Notes under the pieces: generated by a model
Database searches by the model: none
What the model was told of the DNA's origin: nothing
The model's input: only the letters and a program-made list of their open reading frames with translations
Part shown: piece after piece, positions 1-7,159 of the stretch
Layout: every line of letters starts with the position of its first letter
Numbering within the stretch: the first letter of the stretch is position 1
DNA from: SIG607 sp045605385
GTDB lineage: Bacteria > Bacillota > Clostridia > Oscillospirales > Acutalibacteraceae
Direction: 5' to 3'
Assembly (NCBI GenBank): GCA_045605385.1
Contig: JAZUPW010000040.1
Coordinates: forward strand, 1-24,543
Length of the DNA: 24,543 nucleotides
Program-made: the position numbers and the translations under genes

Positions 1-75
1 TCGGGTCCTTTTTTGTTTGTCGTTGTTTAATTTTCAAGGTCCGCGCATCCGCCCTTTCGGGTGGACAGCTTTGTT
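1..75 (-). promoter_or_regulatory. Probable rRNA operon leader (5' part of pre-16S transcript)
   Basis: Read on the minus strand, the sequence downstream of the two tandem promoters forms a GC-rich hairpin whose outer arms are GTCC/GGAC (66-39). It continues into CCTTGAAAATTAAACAACGA (about 40-21). A CTTTGAAAACTGAACAA-like segment is typical of rRNA leaders and spacers in Firmicutes. No 16S sequence lies inside the window, so the identity of the transcript is inferred. Confidence 0.6.
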
Positions 76-104
76 ATTCTACCACAATGAGAACACTTTG
101 TCAA
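76..104 (-). promoter_or_regulatory. rRNA-type sigma-A promoter, proximal (P2)
   Basis: On the minus strand the -35 is TTGACA (104-99), the spacer is 17 bp and the -10 is TAGAAT (81-76). An A/T-tract resembling an UP element lies just upstream (about 105-137). The sequence after the -10, AACAAAGCTGTC, is nearly the same as after the second promoter 91 bp upstream. Confidence 0.85.
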
Positions 105-166
105 GAACTTTTTTTATTTTTTTGAAAAAAGTTTTTTTAAGCGCTTCTCCCTGCGACAGCCTTGTT

Positions 167-195
167 ATTCTATCACCTTAAATGCCTTTTGTCAA
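167..195 (-). promoter_or_regulatory. rRNA-type sigma-A promoter, distal (P1)
   Basis: On the minus strand the -35 is TTGACA (195-190), the spacer is 17 bp and the -10 is TAGAAT (172-167), followed by AACAAGGCTGTC. A-tracts lie upstream at about 200-232. It is exactly 91 bp from the proximal promoter and shares its -35, its -10 and the region after the -10, which is the usual tandem design of stable RNA promoters. Confidence 0.85.
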
Positions 196-241
196 GCCAT
201 TTTTTGCACTTTTTTCTACTTTTTTAAAAGTGTTTAAAATC

Positions 242-259
242 TACACAATATATTGTGTA
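242..259. repeat. 18-bp perfect palindrome between sigF and the rRNA-type promoters
   Basis: TACACAATATATTGTGTA is perfectly self-complementary. It lies 30 bp past the sigF stop codon and about 45 bp upstream of the distal rRNA-type -35. It could be a protein binding site or a weak hairpin at the end of the sigF transcript; on the minus strand only ATTTTAAACACTTTT follows, which is a poor U-tract. Confidence 0.45.
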
Positions 260-288
260 ACATTTGTTAATTTGACACAAATCTACAA

Positions 289-957
289 TTATGCCGTCGC
301 GTTTGTTTCTGCTATACATCTTAATTTGCCCAGAATTTTCTTTTCCATTCTTGAAACCTGAACCTGAGTCATATTAAGCATTTTTGCGCTTTCATTTTGT
401 GTTTTGCCAAAATAATATCTTAATTTAATAAGTTTTTGCTCTTCTTTCTTCAAATTAAGTAATAAACTATCTATATATATTTTATTGAATATTTCATTTT
501 CATTATCGGGCGACGGTAAATCAAATTGTTCTTCACCGTCATCATCGCTTACGGTAAGCGATACAGTAGGTTGCAAAGCACATAAGGCTTCACTTACTTC
601 TGCTGAATCTACACCTATACGCTGAGCTATCATATTAACGCTTACTTCGTTACCCGTTGTTTTTTCAAGGTATTCTTTTTCAGCTAGTGCTTTAAAGCCT
701 AATTCTTTAAGTGAACGCGATATTTTAATTGAGCCTGTATCTCTGAACACGCGTTTTATTTCGCCTAATATGGTGGGAACGGCATATGTAGAAAACATAA
801 GCCCACGTTGGCTATCAAAATTATCTACCGCCTTAACAAGACCAATGCAACCTATTTGAAATAAATCTTCATACTCTATCCCCCTGCCCTTAAACCTTGA
901 AGCGCAGGAATGTACGAGTCCTAAGTTAGATAATATAAGTTGCTCACGTTCATCCAT
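289..957 (-). CDS. sigF: RNA polymerase sigma-F factor (forespore sporulation sigma factor)
   Basis: The 222-residue product is a sigma-70 family factor that directs forespore gene expression right after asymmetric septation and is held inactive by SpoIIAB. Region 2 is clear (EDLFQIGCIGLVKAVDNFD, then FSTYAVPTILGEIKR and the SRSLKELG segment). The C-terminal region 4 helix-turn-helix is TQNESAKMLNMTQVQVSRME. It is the third gene of the spoIIA operon and its ATG overlaps the spoIIAB stop by 8 bp, suggesting translational coupling. The start is firm because an in-frame TAA lies only a few codons upstream. Compared with the roughly 255-residue Bacillus protein it lacks about 30 N-terminal residues and begins almost directly at region 2. 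Sigma-G is a close relative, but the gene order identifies sigma-F. Confidence 0.95.
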   Translation of the reverse strand: MDEREQLILSNLGLVHSCASRFKGRGIEYEDLFQIGCIGLVKAVDNFDSQRGLMFSTYAVPTILGEIKRVFRDTGSIKISRSLKELGFKALAEKEYLEKTTGNEVSVNMIAQRIGVDSAEVSEALCALQPTVSLTVSDDDGEEQFDLPSPDNENEIFNKIYIDSLLLNLKKEEQKLIKLRYYFGKTQNESAKMLNMTQVQVSRMEKKILGKLRCIAETNATA

Positions 958-1393
958 TAATACTTACCCTTACGTTTAATTGCTTTGTAAGCGTAACCAC
1001 TGTTCCTTTTGAAAGAGATGACCTTACACGCACATTATCGGTAAAACTTTGCATAACGGCGAAGCCGAGCCCCGCGCGTTCACCGCCTACGGTTGTAAAA
1101 AGTGGTTGCATTGCCTGTTCAACATTTTCTATGCCACAACCTTTATCTCTTATTTTTATACGGATGCTGTTGTTATCGAACAGTTCTGCAGTTATGTAAA
1201 TTTTACCTATACTGTCTTTGTATGCGTGTACTATGCAATTTGTTACTGCTTCGGATACGGCTGTTTTCACATCGTTAAGTTCCTCAATTGTTGGATCAAG
1301 CTGTGTGAGGAATGCCGAAACGGCGGCGCGAACAAAATATTCATTTGCCGAATAAGACAAAACTGTCATATTAAATTTATTTATTGATTTCAA
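950..1393 (-). CDS. spoIIAB: Anti-sigma-F factor / serine kinase SpoIIAB
   Basis: The product is 147 residues, a GHKL-fold protein kinase that binds sigma-F and phosphorylates SpoIIAA. Visible motifs are the N-box (SEAVTNCIVHAY), the G1 box (IRDKGCGIE) and the G2 region (GGERAGLGFAVM). Length and alignment match Bacillus SpoIIAB from the first residue. The start is TTG at 1393-1391: a strong AGGAGGT site (1407-1401) sits 7 bases upstream, while the first internal ATG lies 24 bases further into the gene and has no such site. It overlaps the end of spoIIAA by 17 bp and the start of sigF by 8 bp, so the three genes form one tightly coupled unit. Confidence 0.96.
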   Translation of the reverse strand: MKSINKFNMTVLSYSANEYFVRAAVSAFLTQLDPTIEELNDVKTAVSEAVTNCIVHAYKDSIGKIYITAELFDNNSIRIKIRDKGCGIENVEQAMQPLFTTVGGERAGLGFAVMQSFTDNVRVRSSLSKGTVVTLTKQLNVRVSING

Positions 1394-1712
1394 CTTTAAA
1401 ACCTCCTATATCTAATTTTGCAAGACGTTCAATTCCCGAAAGTTTCATTACTTTATATATTTGCGGAGAAGTTCCTGTTATATGAAGTTCGGCTCCTGTT
1501 CTTTGAAGATTTCTAAACCGTCCCATAACAAGGCCTATTCCCGAACTATCCATAAAAGTAACTCCAGAAAAATCGAGAATTAAGAGCGACGGCATATTAA
1601 GTTCAATTGCCGTATCAATTGCTGTTCGCATTTCGGCGGCATTATGGTGGTCGAGTTCGCCCTCAAGATATGCCGACACAACTTCGCCCTTTACATTTAT
1701 TCTTACAGACAT
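1377..1712 (-). CDS. spoIIAA: Anti-anti-sigma-F factor SpoIIAA
   Basis: The product is 111 residues with a STAS domain. Dephosphorylated SpoIIAA binds SpoIIAB and frees sigma-F in the forespore. The motif FMDSSGIGLVMGRF carries the serine phosphorylated by SpoIIAB; the residue matching Bacillus Ser58 is Ser56 here. GELDHHNA near the N-terminus is also typical. It has an ATG start with AAGGAG (1726-1721) eight bases upstream. It is the first gene of the spoIIA operon and follows the valS terminator. A clear sigma-H or sigma-A promoter could not be identified in the 50 bp available, although AGGTTAT on the minus strand is weakly like a sigma-H -35. Confidence 0.96.
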   Translation of the reverse strand: MSVRINVKGEVVSAYLEGELDHHNAAEMRTAIDTAIELNMPSLLILDFSGVTFMDSSGIGLVMGRFRNLQRTGAELHITGTSPQIYKVMKLSGIERLAKLDIGGFKVEINK

Positions 1713-1760
1713 ATTTCACACTCCTTGGACAAGTTTTATTTAATGATAACCTAAAAGAAA

Positions 1761-1795
1761 TAAAAAAAGTGTCGCATTATAGCGACACTTTTATA
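1761..1795 (-). terminator. Rho-independent terminator of valS
   Basis: A GTGTCGC/GCGACAC stem (1769-1775 with 1782-1788, extended by A/T pairs) has a six-base loop and is followed on the minus strand by TTTTTTTATTT. It lies directly after the valS stop codon and before spoIIAA. Confidence 0.92.
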
Positions 1796-1809
1796 TTTAT
1801 TTTCAGTTT

Positions 1810-4443
1810 TTACATTTGAGCCTTAATTTCGTTTATGCTGTTTTCAAGCATTTCAATTCTATCTAAAGCTTTAGCAAGTTTTTCTTTCTGTTCATTTAAT
1901 ACCTTTTCGGGAGCCTTTGCAACGAAGCCGGGATTATTAAGTTTCTTTTCAAAGAATTCTTTATCTTCGTTGGCTTTCTTAAGATCCTTATTAAGTCTGT
2001 CAAGCTCGGCAGAAAAATCTATAAGTTCGTTCATAGGCATATAGATATTTGCATCATCAGTAACAAGTCTTACTGCGCCTGCCATATCAAAACTATCGGC
2101 AATTTCTACCGAAGAAGCACTTGCGAGTCGGCAAATAAACGGAATACCGTCTTTAAACGTAGCGGCAGAAGAAGTTGCAATACAAACCTTTGCCTTTTTG
2201 GAAGGCGGAACGTTCATTTCGCTTCTGCGGTTACGGATAGCCTTAATAGCATCCATTATTTTTTCAAACTCTGTTTCGGAATCTGCAAAATTAAGTTCTT
2301 CGCTATATTCCGGCCATTTTGTAATCATAATAGATTCTATGTCTTCGTGAGGTAATGATTGCCAGATTTCTTCGGTAATGAAAGGCATAAGCGGATGGAG
2401 AAGTTTTAAAGTGTTGCCGAAAACGTAAACAAGAACTCTTCTTGCGTTATCAGCCGCAACTTCATCTTCACCGTTTAAGCGCGACTTACAAATTTCAATA
2501 TACCAATCGCAGAAAACATCCCAAATAAAATCGTAAAGTTTTTGCGCGGCAAGACCAAGTTCGCTTTTTTCAAGAGCATCGGTAACTTCTGTAATTAAGC
2601 GGTTATATTTAGAAAGTATCCACTTATCTTCAAGTGCCAATACTTCCGGCAGACCGTAAGCAGTATCTTCTTTTAAGTTCATAAGAAGGAATCTTGCGGC
2701 ATTCCATATTTTATTGGCAAAGTTACGACAGGCTTCAACGCGAGAAGGAATATAACGCATATCGTTACCTGGGCTGTTACCCGTAAGAAGCGAGAAACGA
2801 AGCGCGTCGGCACCGTAATTTTCAATTATTTCAAGCGGATCAACACCGTTGCCTAAAGACTTAGACATTTTCCTACCCTGTTCATCACGCACAAGGCCGT
2901 GGATAAGAACAGTGTTAAAGGGTGCTTTGCCCGTATGCTCTATACCAGAGAACATCATACGCATTACCCAGAACGGAATAATATCGTAACCTGTTACAAG
3001 AGTGTTGGTAGGATAGTAATGTTCAAGGTCTTCGGTTTTTTCCGGCCAACCAAGTGTAGAGAAAGGCCAAAGCGCCGAAGAGAACCAAGTATCAAGAGTA
3101 TCGGGGTCTTGATTAATATTTTTACTGCCACACTTACAGCAACAAGTTGCATCTTCTTTAGATACGGTTATTTCGCCGCATTCTTCGCAGTACCACGCAG
3201 GAATACGGTGTCCCCACCACAACTGACGGGAAATACACCAGTCTCTGATATTTTCAAGCCAATGGAAATAAACCTTTTCAAAACGCTGAGGAATAAACTT
3301 AGTCTCGCCGTTTTTAACCGCATCAATAGCAGGGGTTGCAAGTGGTTTCATTTTTACAAACCACTGCTTAGAAACTCTTGGTTCAACGGTGGTTGAGCAA
3401 CGATAGCAAGTACCAACGTTATGGTTATAGTCTTCTACCCTTACAAGAGCGCCTTCTGCCTCTAAATCTGCCACAATAGCCTTACGGGCAGTATATCTGT
3501 CCATACCTGCATATTTAGGATAATCTTCGGTTATTTTAGCATCGGCAGTTAAAACGTTTATTACTTCTAAGTTATGGCGAAGGCCAACTTCGAAGTCGTT
3601 AGGGTCGTGTGCAGGTGTGATTTTAACAACGCCTGTACCGAAATCGGTTTCAACGTAATCATCGGCAACAACGGGAATCTCGCGGTGAACAAGCGGCAAA
3701 ATAAGAGTTTTACCTATAATATCCTTATAGCGTTCATCGTTGGGATTAACCGCAACGGCTGTATCGCCAAGCAAAGTTTCAGGACGTGTTGTTGCAAGCT
3801 CTAAATATCCGCTACCGTCTTTAAAAGGATAACGAAGATGCCAGAAATGACCTGCCTGATCTTCATATTCAACTTCGGCATCGGAAATAGATGTTAGACA
3901 ATGCGGACACCAGTTTATAATTCTTTCGCCACGGTAAATAAGACCTTTTTCGTAAAGGTTAACAAAAACTTCTTTAACCGCCTTATTACAACCTTCATCC
4001 ATTGTAAAACGAATGCGGTCCCAGTCACAAGAAGAACCGAGTTTTTTTAGTTGTTCAACAATTCTTCCGCCGTACTGTTCTTTCCAAGCCCAAGCGCGTT
4101 CTAAAAAGCCTTCACGGCCTAAATCTTCTTTAGTAACGCCTTCCTCTTTCATTTTTTCAACAATCTTTGCTTCGGTAGCAATAGAAGCGTGGTCGGTACC
4201 GGGAAGCCAGAGTGTATCAAAGCCCTGCATACGTTTAAAACGGATAAGTGAATCCTGCAAGGTGTTATCAAGAGCGTGTCCCATATGAAGCTGACCTGTG
4301 ATGTTTGGAGGCGGAATTACGATAGTAAAAGTCTCCTTGTTTTTATCACATTTAGCGTGAAAATATTTTTTATCAAGCCAATTAGAGTAGATTCTGTCTT
4401 CTACTTCTTTTGGGTTATACTGTTTAGCCAGTTCTTTAGCCAA
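1810..4443 (-). CDS. valS: Valyl-tRNA synthetase
   Basis: The product is an 877-residue cytosolic class I synthetase that charges tRNA-Val. The HIGH motif appears as QLHMGHALDN near residues 52-61, after the typical PPPNITG. The editing (CP1) domain includes LATTRPETLLGDTAVAVNP. A cysteine-rich zinc-type segment (CEECG...CCCKCG) follows, then the KMSKS motif in RKMSKSLGNG. The C-terminus (about 810-877) is a charged coiled coil, the tRNA-binding arm of bacterial ValRS. The start is TTG (4443-4441), giving MAKELAKQ, with a GGGGGA-type site a few bases upstream; a nearby ATG is out of frame. The leader is only about 30 bases from the predicted promoter, so there is no room for a T-box. Confidence 0.97.
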   Translation of the reverse strand: MAKELAKQYNPKEVEDRIYSNWLDKKYFHAKCDKNKETFTIVIPPPNITGQLHMGHALDNTLQDSLIRFKRMQGFDTLWLPGTDHASIATEAKIVEKMKEEGVTKEDLGREGFLERAWAWKEQYGGRIVEQLKKLGSSCDWDRIRFTMDEGCNKAVKEVFVNLYEKGLIYRGERIINWCPHCLTSISDAEVEYEDQAGHFWHLRYPFKDGSGYLELATTRPETLLGDTAVAVNPNDERYKDIIGKTLILPLVHREIPVVADDYVETDFGTGVVKITPAHDPNDFEVGLRHNLEVINVLTADAKITEDYPKYAGMDRYTARKAIVADLEAEGALVRVEDYNHNVGTCYRCSTTVEPRVSKQWFVKMKPLATPAIDAVKNGETKFIPQRFEKVYFHWLENIRDWCISRQLWWGHRIPAWYCEECGEITVSKEDATCCCKCGSKNINQDPDTLDTWFSSALWPFSTLGWPEKTEDLEHYYPTNTLVTGYDIIPFWVMRMMFSGIEHTGKAPFNTVLIHGLVRDEQGRKMSKSLGNGVDPLEIIENYGADALRFSLLTGNSPGNDMRYIPSRVEACRNFANKIWNAARFLLMNLKEDTAYGLPEVLALEDKWILSKYNRLITEVTDALEKSELGLAAQKLYDFIWDVFCDWYIEICKSRLNGEDEVAADNARRVLVYVFGNTLKLLHPLMPFITEEIWQSLPHEDIESIMITKWPEYSEELNFADSETEFEKIMDAIKAIRNRRSEMNVPPSKKAKVCIATSSAATFKDGIPFICRLASASSVEIADSFDMAGAVRLVTDDANIYMPMNELIDFSAELDRLNKDLKKANEDKEFFEKKLNNPGFVAKAPEKVLNEQKEKLAKALDRIEMLENSINEIKAQM

Positions 4444-4476
4444 TTTTCTTCCCCCATTTTCATTATTTCAAAAGAT

Positions 4477-4505
4477 ATAATATACTTTTATTTATATTTT
4501 GTCAA
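4477..4505 (-). promoter_or_regulatory. Sigma-A promoter of valS
   Basis: On the minus strand: TTGACA (4505-4500), 17-bp spacer, TATTAT (4482-4477). Predicted transcription starts roughly 30 bases before the TTG start codon. Confidence 0.8.
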
Positions 4506-4596
4506 ACATTTCCTGAATAATTATTAAATAAAAGCACAAACTTAATATTGTCAGCACAAAATTTAAAGCGTTTGCAATTAAAATATAATGCTGACA

Positions 4597-4625
4597 CCGT
4601 CCGAGGTCAAAAAGACTTCGGACGG
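4597..4625 (-). terminator. Strong hairpin downstream of parC, likely transcript end
   Basis: A 12-bp stem (CCGTCCGAGGTC with GACTTCGGACGG, one G-T pair) surrounds a 5-base loop just past the parC stop. On the minus strand no run of T follows (TGTCAGCATT), so it is either a weak intrinsic terminator or a 3'-protecting hairpin. On the plus strand TTTGCTTTT follows, but no plus-strand gene uses it. Confidence 0.55.
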
Positions 4626-4632
4626 TTTGCTT

Positions 4633-6879
4633 TTAAAGCATTATTTCAGATTGATTATCTTCTACATCGTTTGTAGGTTTATTCCCCGCTGCGGGTAGGT
4701 TCTTCGCACGGTGGCGATGTTCGCCCTTAATCATTCCCGCAGAATACAAACGCGCAGATTCTATTTTTTGTCCGCGTTTTTGCGTCATAACCGCAATACC
4801 GCCGTTATCCTTTGCCGCTTTAAGCGGAATATTTGCAGTATTCACAATAAGAACTCTGCCGTTGGTGGATTTCAGCATTATATCCTCATCATCGTCTATT
4901 TTAATTACAGAATGAAGCGGATATTTATTGCAATACGCTTTTATAAGTTTATGACGGTTGGTTTTGGTTTCGTAAGAGGATACGGCAACTTTTGCCATTT
5001 TTCCGTTTTCAAAAATGAATATGAAGTAACCTTTGTAATCTTCGGTTACCGCCATAAACACCGTATTTTCGCCCGCTTCCATTTCAAGTTTAGAAGGAAC
5101 GTAATCGCCAAGCAGACTTGCCTTTGAATCACTAAAATCAGCAGTGCGCGATTTATATACCTGATGTTTATCGGTAAAGAAAAGTAATTCGTGGGCATTT
5201 GTTGCTTCAACCGTTTGAATTATTTCATCGTTTTCTTTTAGTTTTTGCTCTCCGCTCATTCTAAGAGAAAGCGGTGTTATCTTTTTAAAGTAACCGTCGC
5301 GCGTAAAGAAAAGGGTTACTTCGGAACGGTCTACAACCTTTACTTCTTCTTCAAAAGCAGTTACTTGGGCGCTTACAATTTTTGTTCTGCGCTCTTTACC
5401 GTACTTTTTAGCAACGTCTTTAAGCTCGTTTACAATAATCTTGTTAATACGCGCTTTACTGTTTAATATATCCTGCATTTCTTCAATGTCTTTTTGAAGT
5501 TGTTCAACATCGTTTATACGCTTTAGGATATATTCGCGGTTTAAGTGGCGAAGTTTAATTTCTGCAACGTACTCTGCCTGAATTCTATCTATTCCGAAGC
5601 CGATCATTAAGTTGGGAACAACTTCTTTTTCTTCTTCGGTTTCACGAACTATTTTTATTGCTTTATCAATATCAAGCAGTATTTTTTCAAGGCCTAAAAG
5701 TAAATGCAAACGGTCTTTGGCTTTTGAAAGGTCAAAATATACTCTGCGTTTTACACATTCACGGCGAAAAGCAACCCATTCGCTTATAATTTCTTTTACG
5801 CCAAGTACTTTTGGTACGCCTGCAATAAGAATATTGAAGTTACAGGAAAAACTATCTTGCAAAGGTGTGAGTTTGAAGAGTTTTTTCATTAAAGCGTCGG
5901 GGTCGGTGCCGCGCTTCAGGTCAATGGTTATCTGCAAACCTTTTAAATCGGTTTCATCACGTATATCATTAATTTCGGTAATCTTTTTTGCCTTTACAAG
6001 TTCTATAACCTTTTCAATAATAGCTTCACTTGTGGTTGTGGGCGGAATTTCTTTAATGTCTATACAGTTGGCGGATTTATCGTATTCGTAAACACTTCTT
6101 ATTTTAAAACTTCCGCGACCTGTACGGTATATTTCTTCAATTTCACTGCGACTGTAAAGAAGTTCACCGCCTATTGGGAAATCGGGAGCAAGTAACGTAT
6201 CGGCTACGTTAATGTCTTCATCTTTAATATAGGCAATAGTAGTTTCGCACACCTCGGCAAGATTAAAAGGACAAATTGAACTTGCCATACCAACCGCAAT
6301 ACCCGTGTTTGCATTTACAAGTACACTTGGGAAAGTTACGGGGAAAAGAGTTGGTTCTTTTAAGGTGGCATCGTAGTTATCTACAAAATCAACCGTATCT
6401 TTATCAATATCTGCAAAAAGTTCTGCCGCAATGGGAGCAAGTTTTGCTTCGGTATATCGCGAAGCGGCATAAGCCATATCGCGTGAATAAGCGCGACCGA
6501 AAGAACCCTTTGAAGCAACGTAAGGATGTAAAAGAGCCTGATAACCTTCAGATAAGCGCACCATTGTTTCGTAAATGGCGGCATCACCGTGAGGGTTAAG
6601 TTGCATTGTTCTGCCGACAATATTTGCCGACTTAATAGTGTTTCCGTTTAAAAGCCCCATTAAATACATCATATATAAAAGTTTTCTGTGCGAAGGCTTA
6701 AAACCGTCTATTTCAGGAATAGCACGGGATAATATAACGCTCATAGCGTAAGGCATATAGTTAGTTTCAAGGGTTTCTACAATTGGCTGTTCAACAACAG
6801 TACCAGCCCCTGCTATATATGCATTTGACGTATCGGCTTTTATTCTTTTTTCTTTTTTGTTTTCTTTTTTAGAAGCCAT
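4633..6879 (-). CDS. parC: DNA topoisomerase type IIA subunit A (ParC/GyrA-like)
   Basis: The 748-residue product is the DNA breakage-reunion subunit partnering the ParE-like protein encoded just upstream. The catalytic tyrosine is Tyr142 (AASRYTEAKL). The DNA-gate helix region reads NPHGDAAIYETMVR, so the positions matching E. coli GyrA Ser83 and Asp87 are Ala100 and Glu104. A winged-helix/tower region and coiled coil (about 370-490) follow, then a shortened beta-pinwheel domain (about 500-715) without a recognisable GyrA box (QRRGGKG type). Its absence favours topoisomerase IV-like decatenation over gyrase supercoiling, but the family is divergent and the parC name is by similarity. ATG start with AAGGAG (6892-6887) seven bases upstream. 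The N-terminal 20 residues are lysine-rich. Confidence 0.9.
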   Translation of the reverse strand: MASKKENKKEKRIKADTSNAYIAGAGTVVEQPIVETLETNYMPYAMSVILSRAIPEIDGFKPSHRKLLYMMYLMGLLNGNTIKSANIVGRTMQLNPHGDAAIYETMVRLSEGYQALLHPYVASKGSFGRAYSRDMAYAASRYTEAKLAPIAAELFADIDKDTVDFVDNYDATLKEPTLFPVTFPSVLVNANTGIAVGMASSICPFNLAEVCETTIAYIKDEDINVADTLLAPDFPIGGELLYSRSEIEEIYRTGRGSFKIRSVYEYDKSANCIDIKEIPPTTTSEAIIEKVIELVKAKKITEINDIRDETDLKGLQITIDLKRGTDPDALMKKLFKLTPLQDSFSCNFNILIAGVPKVLGVKEIISEWVAFRRECVKRRVYFDLSKAKDRLHLLLGLEKILLDIDKAIKIVRETEEEKEVVPNLMIGFGIDRIQAEYVAEIKLRHLNREYILKRINDVEQLQKDIEEMQDILNSKARINKIIVNELKDVAKKYGKERRTKIVSAQVTAFEEEVKVVDRSEVTLFFTRDGYFKKITPLSLRMSGEQKLKENDEIIQTVEATNAHELLFFTDKHQVYKSRTADFSDSKASLLGDYVPSKLEMEAGENTVFMAVTEDYKGYFIFIFENGKMAKVAVSSYETKTNRHKLIKAYCNKYPLHSVIKIDDDEDIMLKSTNGRVLIVNTANIPLKAAKDNGGIAVMTQKRGQKIESARLYSAGMIKGEHRHRAKNLPAAGNKPTNDVEDNQSEIML

Positions 6880-6892
6880 TTAAAATCTCCTT

Positions 6893-7159
6893 AGGGTAAA
6901 GCAAATAATCCGAACTCGTTTTAAAAAGGCGGATTTTTGTTCTTCCTTTGTTAAAATACTCGCAAATTCATATAGTTTTTGCTGTGTTCTGTATCCAAGA
7001 CTCACCAAATCCGCACATTTTAAAATCTTTAGGCTGAAGATTTTGTGGGATTTTTATTCAATTCGGGTGAAGCAAGGCCGTCGCCTTGCAAGAACGAATA
7101 GGGTAAAAAGCACCGAAATATTCGCCTTTGGGGCGGGTTCGGATTGTTTGCTCTACCCT
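6893..7159. mobile_element. MITE-like palindromic repeat filling the parE-parC gap (divergent copy)
   Basis: This 267-bp segment spans exactly from the parC ribosome binding site to the base before the parE stop codon. Its ends are inverted repeats: the outer 23 bases (6893-6915 and 7159-7137) differ at only two positions, starting AGGGTAAAGC and AGGGTAGAGC. Inside are TTAAAATACTCGCAAAT near 6953-6969, a block like the family core (CACCAAATCC...TTTTGTGGGAT), and a perfect hairpin GCAAGGC-CGTC-GCCTTGC (7072-7089). The order and hairpins match the 19745-20021 and 24288-24543 copies, though the bases have diverged. No open reading frame is evident. Confidence 0.75.

Noticed and set aside
1049..1387. 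Plus-strand open frame of 112 codons opposite spoIIAB
   Set aside because: It lies entirely antisense to spoIIAB, has no ribosome binding site and no recognisable protein motif; it is a shadow of a well-supported gene.
1713..1760. Sigma-H promoter for spoIIA
   Set aside because: AGGTTAT is a partial -35 match, but no GAAT-type -10 lies 11-14 bp downstream, so it was not called.
2899..3396. 165-codon plus-strand frame inside valS
   Set aside because: It is antisense to the strongly conserved ValRS catalytic region and has no family resemblance.
4444..4632. T-box riboswitch in front of valS
   Set aside because: No AGGGTGGNACCGCG-like antiterminator is present, and the promoter at 4477-4505 leaves only about a 30-base leader.
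5612..6091. 159-codon plus-strand frame inside parC
   Set aside because: It is antisense to the topoisomerase tower/coiled-coil coding region; the serine-rich translation is typical of a shadow frame.
6880..7159. CRISPR-like repeats
   Set aside because: The repeated parts are inverted ends and hairpins of one element, not short direct repeats with regular spacers.
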